55,922 nucleotides of DNA from Fictibacillus nanhaiensis (GTDB lineage: Bacteria > Bacillota > Bacilli > Bacillales > Fictibacillaceae). The DNA lies in contig NZ_JAHVJO010000008.1 in NCBI RefSeq assembly GCF_019801215.1, positions 1 to 55,922 on the forward strand. The letters run 5' to 3'. Every line of letters begins with the position of its first letter. The first letter of the stretch is position 1. A program made the position numbers and the translations under genes. The notes beneath the pieces are model-generated. The model searched no databases. It was not told the origin of the DNA and worked only from the letters and a program-made list of their open reading frames with translations. Shown here piece by piece: positions 1 to 11,641 of this stretch.

Positions 1-97
<97 letters not shown>

Positions 98-220
98 AGT
101 GTTTGACTTGCTCTTGTTTAATACTGACGGAATTAATTTAATTCCTTACCTATTTCTTTTGTTCAGTTTTCAAAGAACTTAGTGTGTTTAAAGCTTGCCG
201 CTCGTTTTGGCGACTTTATT

Positions 221-250
221 AGGTTAACATGTCAGAACCCTTATTGTCAA
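221..250 (-). promoter_or_regulatory. rrn promoter P2 candidate
   Basis: The minus strand has TTGACA (245-250), 18 bases, then TGT-TAACCT (extended -10, 221-226), about 120 bases before mature 16S. The -35 is perfect and the -10 is weak apart from its TGn extension. Position matches the promoter-proximal P2 of Bacillus rrn operons. Confidence 0.55.
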
Positions 251-322
251 CAGCTTTCTTCAAAAACTTTTAATTGTTTTTGTTAAAGCTTCAACATGTC
301 AGTAATTCTTGCGACGAAGAAT

Positions 323-351
323 AATATACCATCATTTTCGCTCTTGTACAA
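323..351 (-). promoter_or_regulatory. rrn promoter P1 candidate
   Basis: The minus strand has TTGTAC (346-351), 17 bases, TATATT (323-328), about 100 bp upstream of P2. Tandem promoters are usual for Bacillus rRNA operons. The rest of 98-533 is AT-rich leader and spacer in which I see no gene. Confidence 0.6.
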
Positions 352-533
352 TAGTTTTAAATAAAAAAATGATACTTTTCTTTTTTGTCCAGCAGTGATT
401 AACCAGCTTTCTCAAGATAAGCTAAAACAAAAAGAAGTCTACACAAGATATTGTGAAATGATGTTTACTTTAAATCACACCTCATTTATCATTCTCAATT
501 CAGAAAGACTTCATACAACTCTCAAAACAAACT

Positions 534-563
534 AAAAAAACCAGCACTTATGGCTGGTTTTTT
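534..563 (-). terminator. lysS intrinsic terminator
   Basis: CCAGC/GCTGG hairpin flanked by A and T runs on both sides, just after lysS; nearly symmetrical, so it could work in both directions. Confidence 0.85.
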
Positions 564-569
564 GAATGT

Positions 570-2493
<1,924 letters not shown>

Positions 2494-2568
2494 ATGCTAT
2501 TCCCCCTGTACATTTAATAAAAGAAAACACCTGCTGTCATTATATCTATATCACCTTTGAGCAATTAA

Positions 2569-2603
2569 GCAAACAACAGCCAGTCATCTGATGATCTGGC
2601 TGT
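2569..2603 (-). terminator. dusB terminator
   Basis: Long hairpin with ACAGCCAG/CTGGCTGT outer stem and a further paired TCATC/GATGA inside, followed by TGTTTGCTT on the minus strand. It closes the pab/fol/dusB transcript. The T tract is poor. Confidence 0.65.
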
Positions 2604-2615
2604 ATGTCACTATAG

Positions 2616-3608
2616 TTAGCTAATTCTTTGTTGTTTTTCTTCCAATTGGTCCACGTAACCAAACAATAGCTTACTCATATTATCACGTGTTGTGGTCTGG
2701 TTGATTTCGTTACGAACAGATCCGGTTTTCTGCAGTCCTTTTAAATACCATGCTGCATGTTTTCTCATTTCTCTAACCGCAACATCTTCGCCTTTAAGCT
2801 CGATTAAACGGTCCATATGAAGCATGCAGATGTTCATTTTTTCTCTAGCAGTTGGTTCTGGAGCGATTTCTCCGTTTTGCAAGTATTGAACGGTACGATA
2901 AAGCATCCATGGATTTCCTAGAGCCGCTCTGCCGATCATTACACCATCAACACCATATTTCTCAAGTCGCTCTTTTGCTTCTTGAGGTGTAGAAATATCC
3001 CCATTACCGATTACTGGAATAGAAACATTCTTCTTCACTTCACCGATGATGTCCCAGTCCGCTGTTCCTTCATACATTTGTACGCGTGTTCGGCCGTGAA
3101 CTGCAACTGCTGCGCCGCCTGCGCGTTCAACAGCTTGTGCATTTTTCACTGCATAGATGTGATCATCATCCCATCCGATACGCATTTTTACTGTTACCGG
3201 CTTTTGCACCGCATCAACAGTTGCCGCAACCATTTCATAAATTTTATCTGGGTCAAGCAACCATTTTGCTCCTGCATCACACTTTGTGATTTTCGGAACC
3301 GGACAGCCCATATTAATATCAATAATATCTGCGTTCGTATTCTTATCTACATATTTAGCTGCAGCTACTAAAGATTCACGCTCTCCACCAAAGATCTGAA
3401 GGCTAAGTGGTTTTTCCCGTTCATCCACATAAAGCATCTTTAGGGATTTTTCATTCTCGTAAAGAATCCCTTTGTCACTTACCATCTCCGCGCATACTAA
3501 ACCTGCACCAAATTCTTTAGCGATCAGACGAAATGCAGGATTACACACACCAGCCATTGGTGCTAAGACTACAGGGTTTTTCAATGTAATATCGCCTATT
3601 TTCAACAT
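2616..3608 (-). CDS. dusB: tRNA-dihydrouridine synthase DusB-type
   Basis: Flavin enzyme reducing selected uridines of tRNA to dihydrouridine. The 330-residue TIM barrel carries APMAG near the N terminus, and the Dus signature INMGCPVPK with catalytic Cys102. FMN-contacting VIGNGDI and GVMIGRAALGNPW follow. The start ATG is preceded by GAGGTGAT. It is the ortholog of yacF and the last gene of the folate cluster, after yazB. Confidence 0.95.
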   Translation of the reverse strand: MLKIGDITLKNPVVLAPMAGVCNPAFRLIAKEFGAGLVCAEMVSDKGILYENEKSLKMLYVDEREKPLSLQIFGGERESLVAAAKYVDKNTNADIIDINMGCPVPKITKCDAGAKWLLDPDKIYEMVAATVDAVQKPVTVKMRIGWDDDHIYAVKNAQAVERAGGAAVAVHGRTRVQMYEGTADWDIIGEVKKNVSIPVIGNGDISTPQEAKERLEKYGVDGVMIGRAALGNPWMLYRTVQYLQNGEIAPEPTAREKMNICMLHMDRLIELKGEDVAVREMRKHAAWYLKGLQKTGSVRNEINQTTTRDNMSKLLFGYVDQLEEKQQRIS

Positions 3609-3658
3609 ACATAATCACCTCATTTCACATGTAACATACTTTCTCTTTATTTATCTGC

Positions 3659-3856
3659 TTACTGTAACTCTTCAACGTTAATGCTGAACTGCTCTGCGAT
3701 TCTTTGAAGCAGATCTCCTTTGGGCTTTCGACTGCCCCTTTCCACCTCGCCAAGAACCGATACCGAAATGCCGATATCTTTAGCAAGCTGTTCTTGTGTA
3801 TAACCTTTTAATTTTCGGAACGCACGTATGCGTCTTCCCAGTCGATCTTCTTCCAT
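3659..3856 (-). CDS. yazB: Small XRE-type helix-turn-helix protein YazB
   Basis: 65 residues, essentially a single Cro/C1-type DNA-binding domain: YTQEQLAKDIGIS is the helix-turn-helix and EVERGSRKPKGDLLQRIAE the third helix and following segment. Its first 49 bases overlap the 3' end of folK in another frame, so translation is probably coupled. The target is unknown; its position inside a folate operon is conserved in Bacillus. Confidence 0.88.
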   Translation of the reverse strand: MEEDRLGRRIRAFRKLKGYTQEQLAKDIGISVSVLGEVERGSRKPKGDLLQRIAEQFSINVEELQ

Positions 3857-4341
3857 ATGCGTACACCTTCTTTATCTCTTTGTTCGCAAAGGACTTGATG
3901 TAAAGAAACTGATCCGCCTGGATATACATCATCAGGCGCAATTTCACTAAGAGGTATGAGAACAAATGCCCTTTCAAGCATACGTGGATGCGGAATGTTT
4001 AACACTTCCGTCTGTATACTTACACTATTATACAATAAAATGTCAAGGTCTATTGTTCGCGGTCCCCATTTTCGAACCCTTTTTCTGTTCAGTTTCGTCT
4101 CCACTTCTTGCATTTTACTCAAAAGTGACTGTGGAGGAAGAGAGGTTTTGAGTTTTATAGCTAAATTTAAAAACAATGGCTGATCCGTATAACCTACTGG
4201 ATCTGTTTCATATATAGAAGAAATCTCTTCGATCGTAATTTCAGGATCTCTATTTAATTCAACGACCGCTTTTTTCAAAAATTGTTCTCTGTCCCCCATG
4301 TTTGAACCAAGAGACAGGTAAGCTGTATGATTTTGTTCCAT
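3808..4341 (-). CDS. folK: 6-hydroxymethyl-7,8-dihydropterin pyrophosphokinase
   Basis: Transfers pyrophosphate from ATP to 6-hydroxymethyldihydropterin, giving the FolP substrate. 177 residues; starts YLSLGSNMGDRE and has the HPPK signature KWGPRTIDLDIL at 91-102 with the magnesium-binding DLD. Its ATG directly follows the folB stop codon, indicating coupling. Confidence 0.97.
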   Translation of the reverse strand: MEQNHTAYLSLGSNMGDREQFLKKAVVELNRDPEITIEEISSIYETDPVGYTDQPLFLNLAIKLKTSLPPQSLLSKMQEVETKLNRKRVRKWGPRTIDLDILLYNSVSIQTEVLNIPHPRMLERAFVLIPLSEIAPDDVYPGGSVSLHQVLCEQRDKEGVRIWKKIDWEDAYVRSEN

Positions 4342-4704
4342 CTACTTGCGTCCTCTGTGAATCTCAACAGCTACTGAATCATAATGACCGGGAATGGGAG
4401 GGTCTGGTTTAATGACTTTTACAGTTACTTCATCAATTAATGAAAACTTAACGAGTAAAAGAGCTGCTATTGTTTCGGCCAGTGACTCCAAAAGTTTTAC
4501 CGGATCTCCCTCAACAATCCCTTTTACCGCATCATAAATTTCTTTATAATTGACGGTTTGTTCAAGATCATCTGTAAGTCCAGCTTTGGAAAGATCCATC
4601 TGTAAAGTAACGTCGACGTTAAAACGCTGACCAAGCTTTTGTTCTTCTGGAAAAACACCATGATATCCATAAAACTTCATACCGTTCACATACATTTTAT
4701 CCAT
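4342..4704 (-). CDS. folB: Dihydroneopterin aldolase
   Basis: Cleaves 7,8-dihydroneopterin to 6-hydroxymethyldihydropterin and glycolaldehyde. 120 residues from ATG 4704, chosen over an upstream in-frame TTG at 4725 because it overlaps the folP stop by 8 bp, has AAAGGTG upstream, and gives MDKMYVNGMKFYGYHG as in other FolB proteins. Family motifs YGYHGVFPEEQ (N terminus) and VKVIKPDPPIPGHY (catalytic Lys region) are present. Confidence 0.96.
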   Translation of the reverse strand: MDKMYVNGMKFYGYHGVFPEEQKLGQRFNVDVTLQMDLSKAGLTDDLEQTVNYKEIYDAVKGIVEGDPVKLLESLAETIAALLLVKFSLIDEVTVKVIKPDPPIPGHYDSVAVEIHRGRK

Positions 4705-5551
4705 GGGCAACTGCACCTTTTCCAAGCATAATATCCATCATTTTGGCCATTCTGCTCATTTCTTTCACGTCATGAACGCGTACGATCGAGCAGCCTCTTT
4801 CAATTCCTAAACAAATCGTGGCGCCCGTTCCTTCCATGCGCTCTTCAACCGGTAGATCAAGAGCTTTTCCAATCATCGACTTCCGTGAAGTTCCTAATAA
4901 AACAGGGTAGCCTTTATTCGTTATTTCATTCAATCTTCTCATCGTTTCAAGATTTTGTTCAAAGGTTTTAACAAATCCAATACCAGGATCAAGGATTATA
5001 TTCTCAGGATTAACACCAGCCTTTACGGCTATGGCTATGCTATGGTCTAAGTCGGCAATAAGATCAGCCATAAACTCCTGATAATCTCTATCAAATCGGT
5101 TATGCATTAAGATAACCGGTACATTTGTTTCCGCCATCACGCGCGGCATATCCGGGTCGAACTTCGCACCCCAAACATCATTGATCATATGAGCCCCAGC
5201 CTTCACCGCTTCATAGGCAGTTTGTGCTTTGTACGTATCAATCGATAACGGCACATCCACTTCGTTTTTTAACGCTTCGATAACGGGGATAACCCTTTCG
5301 AGTTCTTCTTCAAGCATTACTTTTGTTGCACCCGGTCTTGTCGACTCTCCGCCAATATCAATGATATCAGCGCCTTGTTCGATCATTTCTTTCGCATGTC
5401 TGACAGCATGTTCAACGCGGTTATGATGACCGCCATCCGAAAAAGAGTCTGGAGTGACGTTTAGAATTCCCATCACATAGGTCTTTTTAGAAAAATCGAG
5501 TACGTATTCTCCACAAATCAGCTTAGGCTCGTTTAAGATCAATTCGCGCAT
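4697..5551 (-). CDS. folP: Dihydropteroate synthase
   Basis: Joins dihydropterin pyrophosphate to p-aminobenzoate; target of sulfonamides (called sul in B. subtilis). About 284 residues with both signatures: ILNVTPDSFSDGG (30-41) and IDIGGESTRPGA (about 64-75), plus GTSRKSMIG near the C terminus. The ATG at 5551 is preferred to a TTG at 5557 because of spacing from AAAGGG. It overlaps folB by 8 bp and follows pabC closely. Confidence 0.97.
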   Translation of the reverse strand: MRELILNEPKLICGEYVLDFSKKTYVMGILNVTPDSFSDGGHHNRVEHAVRHAKEMIEQGADIIDIGGESTRPGATKVMLEEELERVIPVIEALKNEVDVPLSIDTYKAQTAYEAVKAGAHMINDVWGAKFDPDMPRVMAETNVPVILMHNRFDRDYQEFMADLIADLDHSIAIAVKAGVNPENIILDPGIGFVKTFEQNLETMRRLNEITNKGYPVLLGTSRKSMIGKALDLPVEERMEGTGATICLGIERGCSIVRVHDVKEMSRMAKMMDIMLGKGAVAHG

Positions 5552-5576
5552 TGACAATCTACCCTTTCATAAAACA

Positions 5577-6428
5577 TCAAATCTTTCGGAGTCTTTCCTT
5601 TGTATGCTTGTTATAAAGCGCTGTGTATTTCAGAAAAAATTCACCCTCACAACCTGCATACTTCTTATGTTCAAATTGTTTAACCGGTACGATCTCCTGG
5701 ATGGAGTTTGTTAAGAAGATTTCATCCACTTTGCTTAATTCGTCTATTTTATAATTCCCTGTTTGCAGAGGAATGTTCAATTCATGTGAAGCTTTTATAA
5801 CCCATTTTCTTGTAATGCCGTTAAGGATTCCCGTTGAAAGTCCCGGCGTATACATTTTTCCATCCCTCATCCAAAACAGATTGGAGACAGTTCCCTCACT
5901 GATGTATCCTTCTTTTGTTAAGAAGACACCTTCATGTTTAATCGGGTCCGTCAGTTCTCTTTTACCGAGAATGCTGTTTAAATAATGATGAGATTTTAAC
6001 CGTTTCTCTCCTTCAGGCGTGTTACGAACTGTTTTAAGTCGAATCAGTTCTTTTTCAGGCATGCGTTTTGCTTGTATTAACGGCTTCGTAAAAAGAATCA
6101 CATTCGGCGCCTCGTATGGATCTGTTTGAAGCCCGATATCTCCTGCGCCAGCTGAAACATTTAACCGGAAATACGCATCTTCTAAACCGTTTTTATCTAA
6201 AAGAGTGTTAACCATCTCAATCACATCAGATCCATCTAACTTCAATGAAATATTTAGCTCATTCAACGCTTCATTAAGCCGGTCCATATGTTCATCGATT
6301 AAAAACGGAAAACCGCCGTAAGTCCTAAACGTTTCAAAAGCACCTAGACCATACATAAAGCCGTGATCATAAGGAGATATAACAGCCTCTTCTTTCGATA
6401 GAACACGGTCGTTTAAATAGATGTACAT
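5577..6428 (-). CDS. pabC: Aminodeoxychorismate lyase
   Basis: PLP enzyme (fold-type IV, BCAT-like) splitting 4-amino-4-deoxychorismate into p-aminobenzoate and pyruvate. 283 residues; the PLP lysine is probably K145 in RLKSHHYLN, and [10 protein letters not shown] at 178-187 is the class IV signature. It starts inside the 3' end of pabA (16-bp overlap). The pab cluster setting separates it from D-amino-acid or branched-chain transaminases. Confidence 0.95.
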   Translation of the reverse strand: MYIYLNDRVLSKEEAVISPYDHGFMYGLGAFETFRTYGGFPFLIDEHMDRLNEALNELNISLKLDGSDVIEMVNTLLDKNGLEDAYFRLNVSAGAGDIGLQTDPYEAPNVILFTKPLIQAKRMPEKELIRLKTVRNTPEGEKRLKSHHYLNSILGKRELTDPIKHEGVFLTKEGYISEGTVSNLFWMRDGKMYTPGLSTGILNGITRKWVIKASHELNIPLQTGNYKIDELSKVDEIFLTNSIQEIVPVKQFEHKKYAGCEGEFFLKYTALYNKHTKERLRKI

Positions 6429-7006
6429 AGGTTTTTGCCTTTATAAAAATCAATAAAATTCTTTAGCAGCTTCTTCCCATCCTCCGTTAAGATGGATTCA
6501 GGATGATATTGAACCCCTTCAATTGGGAGCTCTTTATGGCGGATTCCCATAATTTCGCCTTCTTCTGTCCAGGAAGAGATCTCAAAGCAATCAGGCAGTG
6601 TTTCTCTCTTCACGATTAACGAATGATAGCGTGTTGCGAGAAACCCTTGTTCAAGTCCTTCGTACACTGTTTTTCCGTCATGCAAAACGGGCGAAGTTTT
6701 TCCGTGCATCAATCTGTCAGCTCGTACAACATCACCGCCAAAAACTTGGGCGATCGCCTGATGACCGAGACATACACCGAACAACGGAATTGTGCCTGCA
6801 AAGTGCTCGATAACTTCAAGGCTGATGCCCGCTTCATTAGGAGAACATGGACCTGGTGAAATCATCAAAAAATCGGGGTTCAATTGCTCTATTTCCTTAA
6901 TTGTAATTTCATCATTTCGTTTTACGATTAATTCCTCGCCCATCTCACCTAAATATTGTACGAGATTATACGTAAAGGAATCATAATTATCAATCATTAA
7001 AATCAT
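6413..7006 (-). CDS. pabA: Glutamine amidotransferase of ADC/anthranilate synthase
   Basis: Class I amidotransferase that feeds ammonia to PabB. 197 residues; nucleophile C79 in GVCLGHQ, and H168/E170 in QYHPES. In B. subtilis the same protein also serves anthranilate synthase (TrpG role); the sequence cannot decide that here. The start is preceded by GAGAGGAG. Confidence 0.96.
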   Translation of the reverse strand: MILMIDNYDSFTYNLVQYLGEMGEELIVKRNDEITIKEIEQLNPDFLMISPGPCSPNEAGISLEVIEHFAGTIPLFGVCLGHQAIAQVFGGDVVRADRLMHGKTSPVLHDGKTVYEGLEQGFLATRYHSLIVKRETLPDCFEISSWTEEGEIMGIRHKELPIEGVQYHPESILTEDGKKLLKNFIDFYKGKNLCTSI

Positions 7007-7036
7007 CTCGTCTCATCTCCTCTCATGTGCTGTGTG

Positions 7037-8470
7037 TTACACCAAAATAGGACCGAGCTCACTTTGTTCTTTTGCTCGCCACAGCGCCTCTGCTTTTTTT
7101 AACGACTCTTTATATTCACTCTCTGGTACTGAATCAATCACAATACCTGCACCTGCTTGAACGTGTGCAGTTTCATTTTGACATACCATCGTACGAATTG
7201 CGATATTCATTTCTGTATCTCCATTAAATCCAATCCAACCGATGCTTCCCGTGTATACACCTCTTCTTACAGGCTCCAGCTCTTCAATAATCTCCATCGT
7301 TCTTACTTTTGGAGCACCTGTTATCGTACCTCCAGGAAATGTTGCTTTTATACAATCAAAGGCATCGCATTCAGGTCTTAATGTTCCGACTACATTAGAA
7401 ACAATGTGCATGACATGTGAGTATCTCTCAATCACCATAAATTCATCGACATGAACGGAACCATAAGTTGAAACCTTACCTAAATCGTTCCTTTCAAGAT
7501 CAACAAGCATCACATGTTCGGCGCGTTCCTTCTCATTTTCAATCAATGTGTTGGCAAGCTCAAGATCCTCTTCTTCTGTTCTGCCTCGCGGTCTCGTGCC
7601 CGCAATAGGACGTGTACTGATCACTTTTCCTTTTTTCTTGACCAACAATTCAGGAGAAGCACTTACCAGCTTAAAGTCAGGTGTTTCAAGGTACCCCATA
7701 TAAGGTGAAGGGTTAATTCTTCTCAGTTCTTCGTATACGTTAAACGGTGTAGTCTGAAGCGTTTTAGACTGCCGAACAGATAGGTTCACTTGAAAAACAT
7801 CACCATCAGAAATATAGGATTGTATTTTTTTTACAGCTTTGACAAAGATGTCTTCTGTCATCGATACATGCTTATAGCTCTCATCGTTCGGGTACGTTTG
7901 GCCATTCATTTTTTCCGATTCATTAGAAGAGCTAGGAGCTTTCCACATTTCTTCAAATGCACGGAGCTTGTCCAAGCTATACGAATCATTTTGATCTTCA
8001 GTTAACACAAGAATCCACAGCTTGTTCGTTTCATGATTGTAAACAAAAACATCTTTAAATAATAAAAAATATAGGTCTGGCAACGCAAGATCATCTTTTG
8101 ATGTACATGGAAGCTTTTCGAATTCACGCGCCAGGTCATAACTGAGGTATCCGATAGCGCCACCAGTGAAGTCTGGCAGACCTTCTATGGATTCTAATTG
8201 AAAATGCTTGAACCAGTCTTGAAATTCTTTGTACACGGGTCCTTTTCTTTTTGATATTCCATCATCGGTTTTTATCGTTAACACATTATCTTTTCCTGAC
8301 ACTTCAGCAAACGGAGATAATCCAATGATGCTGTACTTGCCAGTTCTTCCGCTCTCTAATAATACGTGACGAGGTTCGGTGACTGACAAAGATTTATATT
8401 TATAAAACCACTCCTCTTTAGAAAGTGGAATACTCGTGTTCAGTACATGCCATTTCTTGTTTCTCTCCAT
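7037..8470 (-). CDS. pabB: Aminodeoxychorismate synthase component I
   Basis: Converts chorismate plus ammonia to 4-amino-4-deoxychorismate. 477 residues with an N-terminal TrpE-like domain and a C-terminal chorismate-binding domain: PIAGT (288-292), IENEKERAEHVMLVDLERND, TFPGGTITGAPK and QAGAGIVIDS. It has PIAGT rather than the PIKGT of E. coli PabB, so the product assignment rests on the pabA-pabC-folP neighbourhood. First gene of the operon; GGGAG precedes the ATG. Confidence 0.93.
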   Translation of the reverse strand: MERNKKWHVLNTSIPLSKEEWFYKYKSLSVTEPRHVLLESGRTGKYSIIGLSPFAEVSGKDNVLTIKTDDGISKRKGPVYKEFQDWFKHFQLESIEGLPDFTGGAIGYLSYDLAREFEKLPCTSKDDLALPDLYFLLFKDVFVYNHETNKLWILVLTEDQNDSYSLDKLRAFEEMWKAPSSSNESEKMNGQTYPNDESYKHVSMTEDIFVKAVKKIQSYISDGDVFQVNLSVRQSKTLQTTPFNVYEELRRINPSPYMGYLETPDFKLVSASPELLVKKKGKVISTRPIAGTRPRGRTEEEDLELANTLIENEKERAEHVMLVDLERNDLGKVSTYGSVHVDEFMVIERYSHVMHIVSNVVGTLRPECDAFDCIKATFPGGTITGAPKVRTMEIIEELEPVRRGVYTGSIGWIGFNGDTEMNIAIRTMVCQNETAHVQAGAGIVIDSVPESEYKESLKKAEALWRAKEQSELGPILV

Positions 8471-8501
8471 TTGGTCACTCTCCCAAAAATCTTCTGCTTA
8501 C

Positions 8502-8530
8502 ATTGTACATGAGGTGTTTCACTTTGGCAC
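8502..8530 (-). promoter_or_regulatory. Promoter candidate of the pab/fol operon
   Basis: GTGCCA (8525-8530), 17 bases, TACAAT (8502-8507) on the minus strand, about 30 bases before the pabB start. The -35 matches consensus at 4 of 6 positions. Confidence 0.5.
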
Positions 8531-8574
8531 ATCTTTCTCCTAATTTCCTGCATTTTCAAATTCATTTTCGTTAA

Positions 8575-8603
8575 TAAAAAAGCCCCCAAAAGGGAGCTTT
8601 TTT
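8575..8603 (-). terminator. cysK terminator
   Basis: AGCTCCC/GGGGGCT hairpin then TTTTTTATT on the minus strand, right after the cysK stop; it separates cysK from pabB. Confidence 0.88.
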
Positions 8604-8605
8604 GA

Positions 8606-9532
8606 TTAATCTTCGAATTGGTATAGAGGTGTACTTAAGTATCTTTCACCGTTACTCGGAATAACCGCGAGTACTTTTTTCCCTTTACCTAGTTTTTGGG
8701 CTACCTTTAACGCTGCAGAAATAGCTGCTCCGGAAGAAATACCGCCTAAAAGTCCTTCCTCACGGGCTGCTTTTCTTGCCATTTCAAACGCTTCTTCATT
8801 TGCTACCGTTATTACTTCATCATAGATTTCTGTTTTTAATATGTCCGGAACAAACCCGGCACCGATACCCTGAATCTTATGCGGACCAGGTTTTCCGCCA
8901 GAGAGTACTGGGGAATCTGCCGGTTCAATGGCATAGATCTTAATGTCAGGATATTTTTCTTTTAATACTTCTCCGGCACCCGTAATCGTCCCACCTGTAC
9001 CAATTCCAGATACAAAAGCATCAAGACCGTCAGGAAATTGGGCCACAATTTCTTGTCCAGTTGTGTTTCTGTGGATTTCAGGATTCGCTTCATTTTTAAA
9101 CTGCTGCGGCATGAAGTATCCTTTTTCTTTTAAAAGTTCTTCTGCTTTCCGTATTGCTCCGCCCATTCCTTCAGGTCCTGGGGTTAAGATAAGGTCAGCT
9201 CCGTACGCTCTTAACAGGTTGCGTCTTTCCATACTCATGGTTTCTGGCATTACAAGAATTGTTTTATAACCTTTGGCAGCAGCTACCATAGCAAGACCAA
9301 TTCCTGTATTTCCGCTCGTCGGTTCGATGATAGTATCGCCAGCCTTCAACTTTTCGCTCTTTTCAGCTGCTTCCACCATCGCTAATGCGATCCTGTCTTT
9401 CACACTGCTTCCTGGATTCATAAATTCTAATTTTAAATAAACATCTGCCATATCTTCCGTTGTTAAACGATTCAATTTTACAACAGGGGTTTGACCGATA
9501 AGATCGGTTATCGATTGCGCCACTCTAGCCAT
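8606..9532 (-). CDS. cysK: Cysteine synthase A (O-acetylserine sulfhydrylase)
   Basis: PLP enzyme making cysteine from O-acetylserine and sulfide. 308 residues; PLP lysine K45 in NPGSSVKDR, substrate loop TSGNTG (72-77), and phosphate-binding GTGGT near 180. AGGAGTGA precedes the ATG. It has its own promoter and terminator. Bacillus cysK is repressed by CymR; I could not identify a CymR site with confidence. The yacD gene found between hslO and cysK in B. subtilis is absent. Confidence 0.97.
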   Translation of the reverse strand: MARVAQSITDLIGQTPVVKLNRLTTEDMADVYLKLEFMNPGSSVKDRIALAMVEAAEKSEKLKAGDTIIEPTSGNTGIGLAMVAAAKGYKTILVMPETMSMERRNLLRAYGADLILTPGPEGMGGAIRKAEELLKEKGYFMPQQFKNEANPEIHRNTTGQEIVAQFPDGLDAFVSGIGTGGTITGAGEVLKEKYPDIKIYAIEPADSPVLSGGKPGPHKIQGIGAGFVPDILKTEIYDEVITVANEEAFEMARKAAREEGLLGGISSGAAISAALKVAQKLGKGKKVLAVIPSNGERYLSTPLYQFED

Positions 9533-9571
9533 TCGCCATCACTCCTAAAACCGAGTATTTTTATTGGATTA

Positions 9572-9601
9572 ATTGTAACAACCATGGAAATCGTCTGTCA
9601 A
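9572..9601 (-). promoter_or_regulatory. cysK promoter
   Basis: TTGACA (9596-9601), 18 bases ending TGT, TACAAT (9572-9577): a perfect -35 and an extended -10, about 40 bases before the start codon. Confidence 0.8.
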
Positions 9602-9667
9602 TTTTATTGCATGTGTAAGCCATCTATTACAATCGTACGCAAAAAATTCCATTTCATGTGTAAAACA

Positions 9668-9692
9668 AAACCCGGAAAGATTCCGGGTTTAA
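9668..9692 (-). terminator. hslO terminator
   Basis: AACCCGGAA/TTCCGGGTT hairpin followed by TTGTTTTA on the minus strand, overlapping the hslO stop codon. Confidence 0.85.
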
Positions 9693-10573
9693 GATTTTGC
9701 TTGATCCAGCAAAGTTTGAAGCTCTTCTTTTGAAAACGTATATGTTTCATTACAGAACTGGCAGTTCGTCTCGGCATGCCCATCTTCTTCTATAATATCT
9801 TTAATTTCTTGTTCCCCAAGGCTTACAATTGCTTGCCCAAAACGATCGTGTGAACAGGTACATTTAAAACCAACTGGAGACTTTTCTAAAATCTTTACTT
9901 GATCCTCTCCTAGCAGCTCAAAAAGAATCTCCTCAGGTGTCATACCTTTATCAATAAGGCGCGAAATAGGAGGAATCGCATTAATTCTCTCTTCTAAAAG
10001 GTCAACGATACTGTCTGACGCGTTCGGCATAACTTGAACGATAAATCCGCCTGAAGCTTTTATTGAATTATCCGGATTAACTAAAACCCCAACACCTACA
10101 GCAGACGGCACTTGTTCAGACGATGCGAAGTAATACGTAAAGTCCTCGCCTAATTCTCCTGAAACCATTGGTACTTGGCCAGTGAATTTCTCACGCATAC
10201 CGATATCTTTTAAAACAGATAGAAATCCATTCTTACCGACCGCGCGCGCAACATCCAATTTGCCTTGGCTGTTTAGTTCAAAATGAGTATGAGGGTTTGT
10301 AACATATCCACGTGTTTCACCTTTTGGATTACTGTCGACTAGAATCACGCCGATTGGTCCGCCGCCTTCAATCTTAACCGTGATGCTGTTATCGTCCCCT
10401 TTAAGCATCATACCCATCATCGTTGATGCAGTCATCGCTCTACCTAAAGCGGCTGATGCAGTTGGCCATGTATCATGCCTTTTTTGAGCTTCTCCAACCA
10501 TCTCAGTTGTGGAGATTGCATAAGCTCGAATTTGCCCGTCAAACGCAAGGGCTTTTATTAAATAATCATTCAT
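9689..10573 (-). CDS. hslO: Redox-regulated chaperone Hsp33
   Basis: Holdase chaperone switched on by oxidation in the cytoplasm. 294 residues; the C-terminal zinc/redox switch is complete: C238-x-C240 (KCTCSHDRF) and C271-x-x-C274 (NCQFCNE). It lies 14 bp after coaX and is probably co-transcribed with it. Confidence 0.96.
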   Translation of the reverse strand: MNDYLIKALAFDGQIRAYAISTTEMVGEAQKRHDTWPTASAALGRAMTASTMMGMMLKGDDNSITVKIEGGGPIGVILVDSNPKGETRGYVTNPHTHFELNSQGKLDVARAVGKNGFLSVLKDIGMREKFTGQVPMVSGELGEDFTYYFASSEQVPSAVGVGVLVNPDNSIKASGGFIVQVMPNASDSIVDLLEERINAIPPISRLIDKGMTPEEILFELLGEDQVKILEKSPVGFKCTCSHDRFGQAIVSLGEQEIKDIIEEDGHAETNCQFCNETYTFSKEELQTLLDQAKS

Positions 10574-10587
10574 ATACGCTCATCCTT

Positions 10588-11358
10588 TTAACCGTTCTTG
10601 TTTTTATCGTAAATAAGCAGAAGACCTTTTAATGTTAAGAAAGGATCCACATGATCAATAACACTGCTTTCGGCTGCGATTAAATTCGCAAGTCCTCCAG
10701 TAGCGATAACGGTCGGCTCTTCTACTGATTGTTCTTTCATCCTTTTTACAATACCCTCGACCTGCCCGACATATCCATAAAGAATACCCGCTTGCATAGC
10801 GTTGACGGTATTTTTGCCGATCACGCCTTCAGGTTTTGCAATCTCGATACGTGGAAGTTTCGCTGCCTTTGTATACAGTGCTTCTGTTGAAATATTGATC
10901 CCCGGTGCTATAGCCCCACCCATATATTGTTTATTTTCATTGATATAACAATAGGTTGTGGCCGTTCCAAAATCGACAATAATAAGAGGTGATCCATATT
11001 CATGAATGGCAGCAATCGCATTTACAATACGATCGGCTCCCACTTCTCTTGGATTCTCATATTTGATATTCAAGCCTGTTTTGATGCCAGGCCCTACGAT
11101 CAACGGACGCTGATTAAAGTACTTTAGACACATCCGTTCTAATGCAAACATGATCGGAGGTACTACAGAAGATATGATAATGCCCTCAATTTGTTCTTTA
11201 TGAATATGAACGTGGCGAAACAGATCCAGTATCAGCATGCCATACTCATCTTCCGTTTTTTCACGCGATGTATGAATTCTCCAATGGTGCTTTAGTTCAT
11301 CATTCTCATATAGCCCTAAAACAATATTCGTATTTCCGACATCAAACACAAAAATCAT
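10588..11358 (-). CDS. coaX: Type III pantothenate kinase
   Basis: First step of coenzyme A synthesis, phosphorylating pantothenate. 256 residues of the ASKHA fold: DVGNTN (6-11), GADR (107-110), DFGTATTY (129-136) and [16 protein letters not shown] precedes the ATG. It forms a two-gene unit with hslO. Confidence 0.96.
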   Translation of the reverse strand: MIFVFDVGNTNIVLGLYENDELKHHWRIHTSREKTEDEYGMLILDLFRHVHIHKEQIEGIIISSVVPPIMFALERMCLKYFNQRPLIVGPGIKTGLNIKYENPREVGADRIVNAIAAIHEYGSPLIIVDFGTATTYCYINENKQYMGGAIAPGINISTEALYTKAAKLPRIEIAKPEGVIGKNTVNAMQAGILYGYVGQVEGIVKRMKEQSVEEPTVIATGGLANLIAAESSVIDHVDPFLTLKGLLLIYDKNKNG

Positions 11359-11397
11359 GGAATTTGTCCCCGCTTCTTATCTTAAGTTTCTATACTA

Positions 11398-11425
11398 GTT
11401 ATAACACAAAACCATTAGGAGTAAA
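11398..11425 (-). promoter_or_regulatory. coaX promoter candidate
   Basis: TTTACT (11420-11425), 16 bases ending TGT, TATAAC (11398-11403), an extended -10, about 40 bases before the coaX ATG. Confidence 0.5.
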
Positions 11426-11458
11426 GCAACGCGTCTTCTTACAGATGTATGGATAGCA

Positions 11459-11550
11459 GTTAATCTCCACTCCAGGTACTCGTTTTCCGCGGGGTGTCGG
11501 TGAGCCATACTATTCCCGCATGAGTCCCGCACCTTCCACTCAATATCAAC
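11459..11550. repeat. Dispersed GC-rich palindromic repeat, shortened copy
   Basis: Starts GTTAATCTCCACTCCAGG, contains CGTTTTCCGCGGGG and TCGGTGAGCC, and ends CACTCAATATCAAC. It matches, in the opposite orientation and with an internal deletion of about 40 bases, the repeat at 27423-27551. Terminal GTTRAT/ATCAAC form an inverted repeat. It fills the coaX-ftsH gap; no gene is visible there. Confidence 0.75.
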
Positions 11551-11604
11551 TAATCAATCATGTTTTCTCAAGTAAATGGTTTACACGTTAATTTAAGCAA
11601 AAAG

Positions 11605-11637
11605 AAAAGGACACCTCAAGATTTGAGGTATCCTTTG
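11605..11637 (-). terminator. ftsH terminator
   Basis: AAAGGATACCTCAA/TTGAGGTGTCCTTTT hairpin, then CTTTTT on the minus strand, directly after ftsH. Confidence 0.85.
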
Positions 11638-11641
11638 ATCA

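Noticed and set aside
11461-11560. Small RNA or gene between coaX and ftsH
   Set aside because: The stretch is explained by the dispersed palindromic repeat; no promoter or reading frame of its own is visible.
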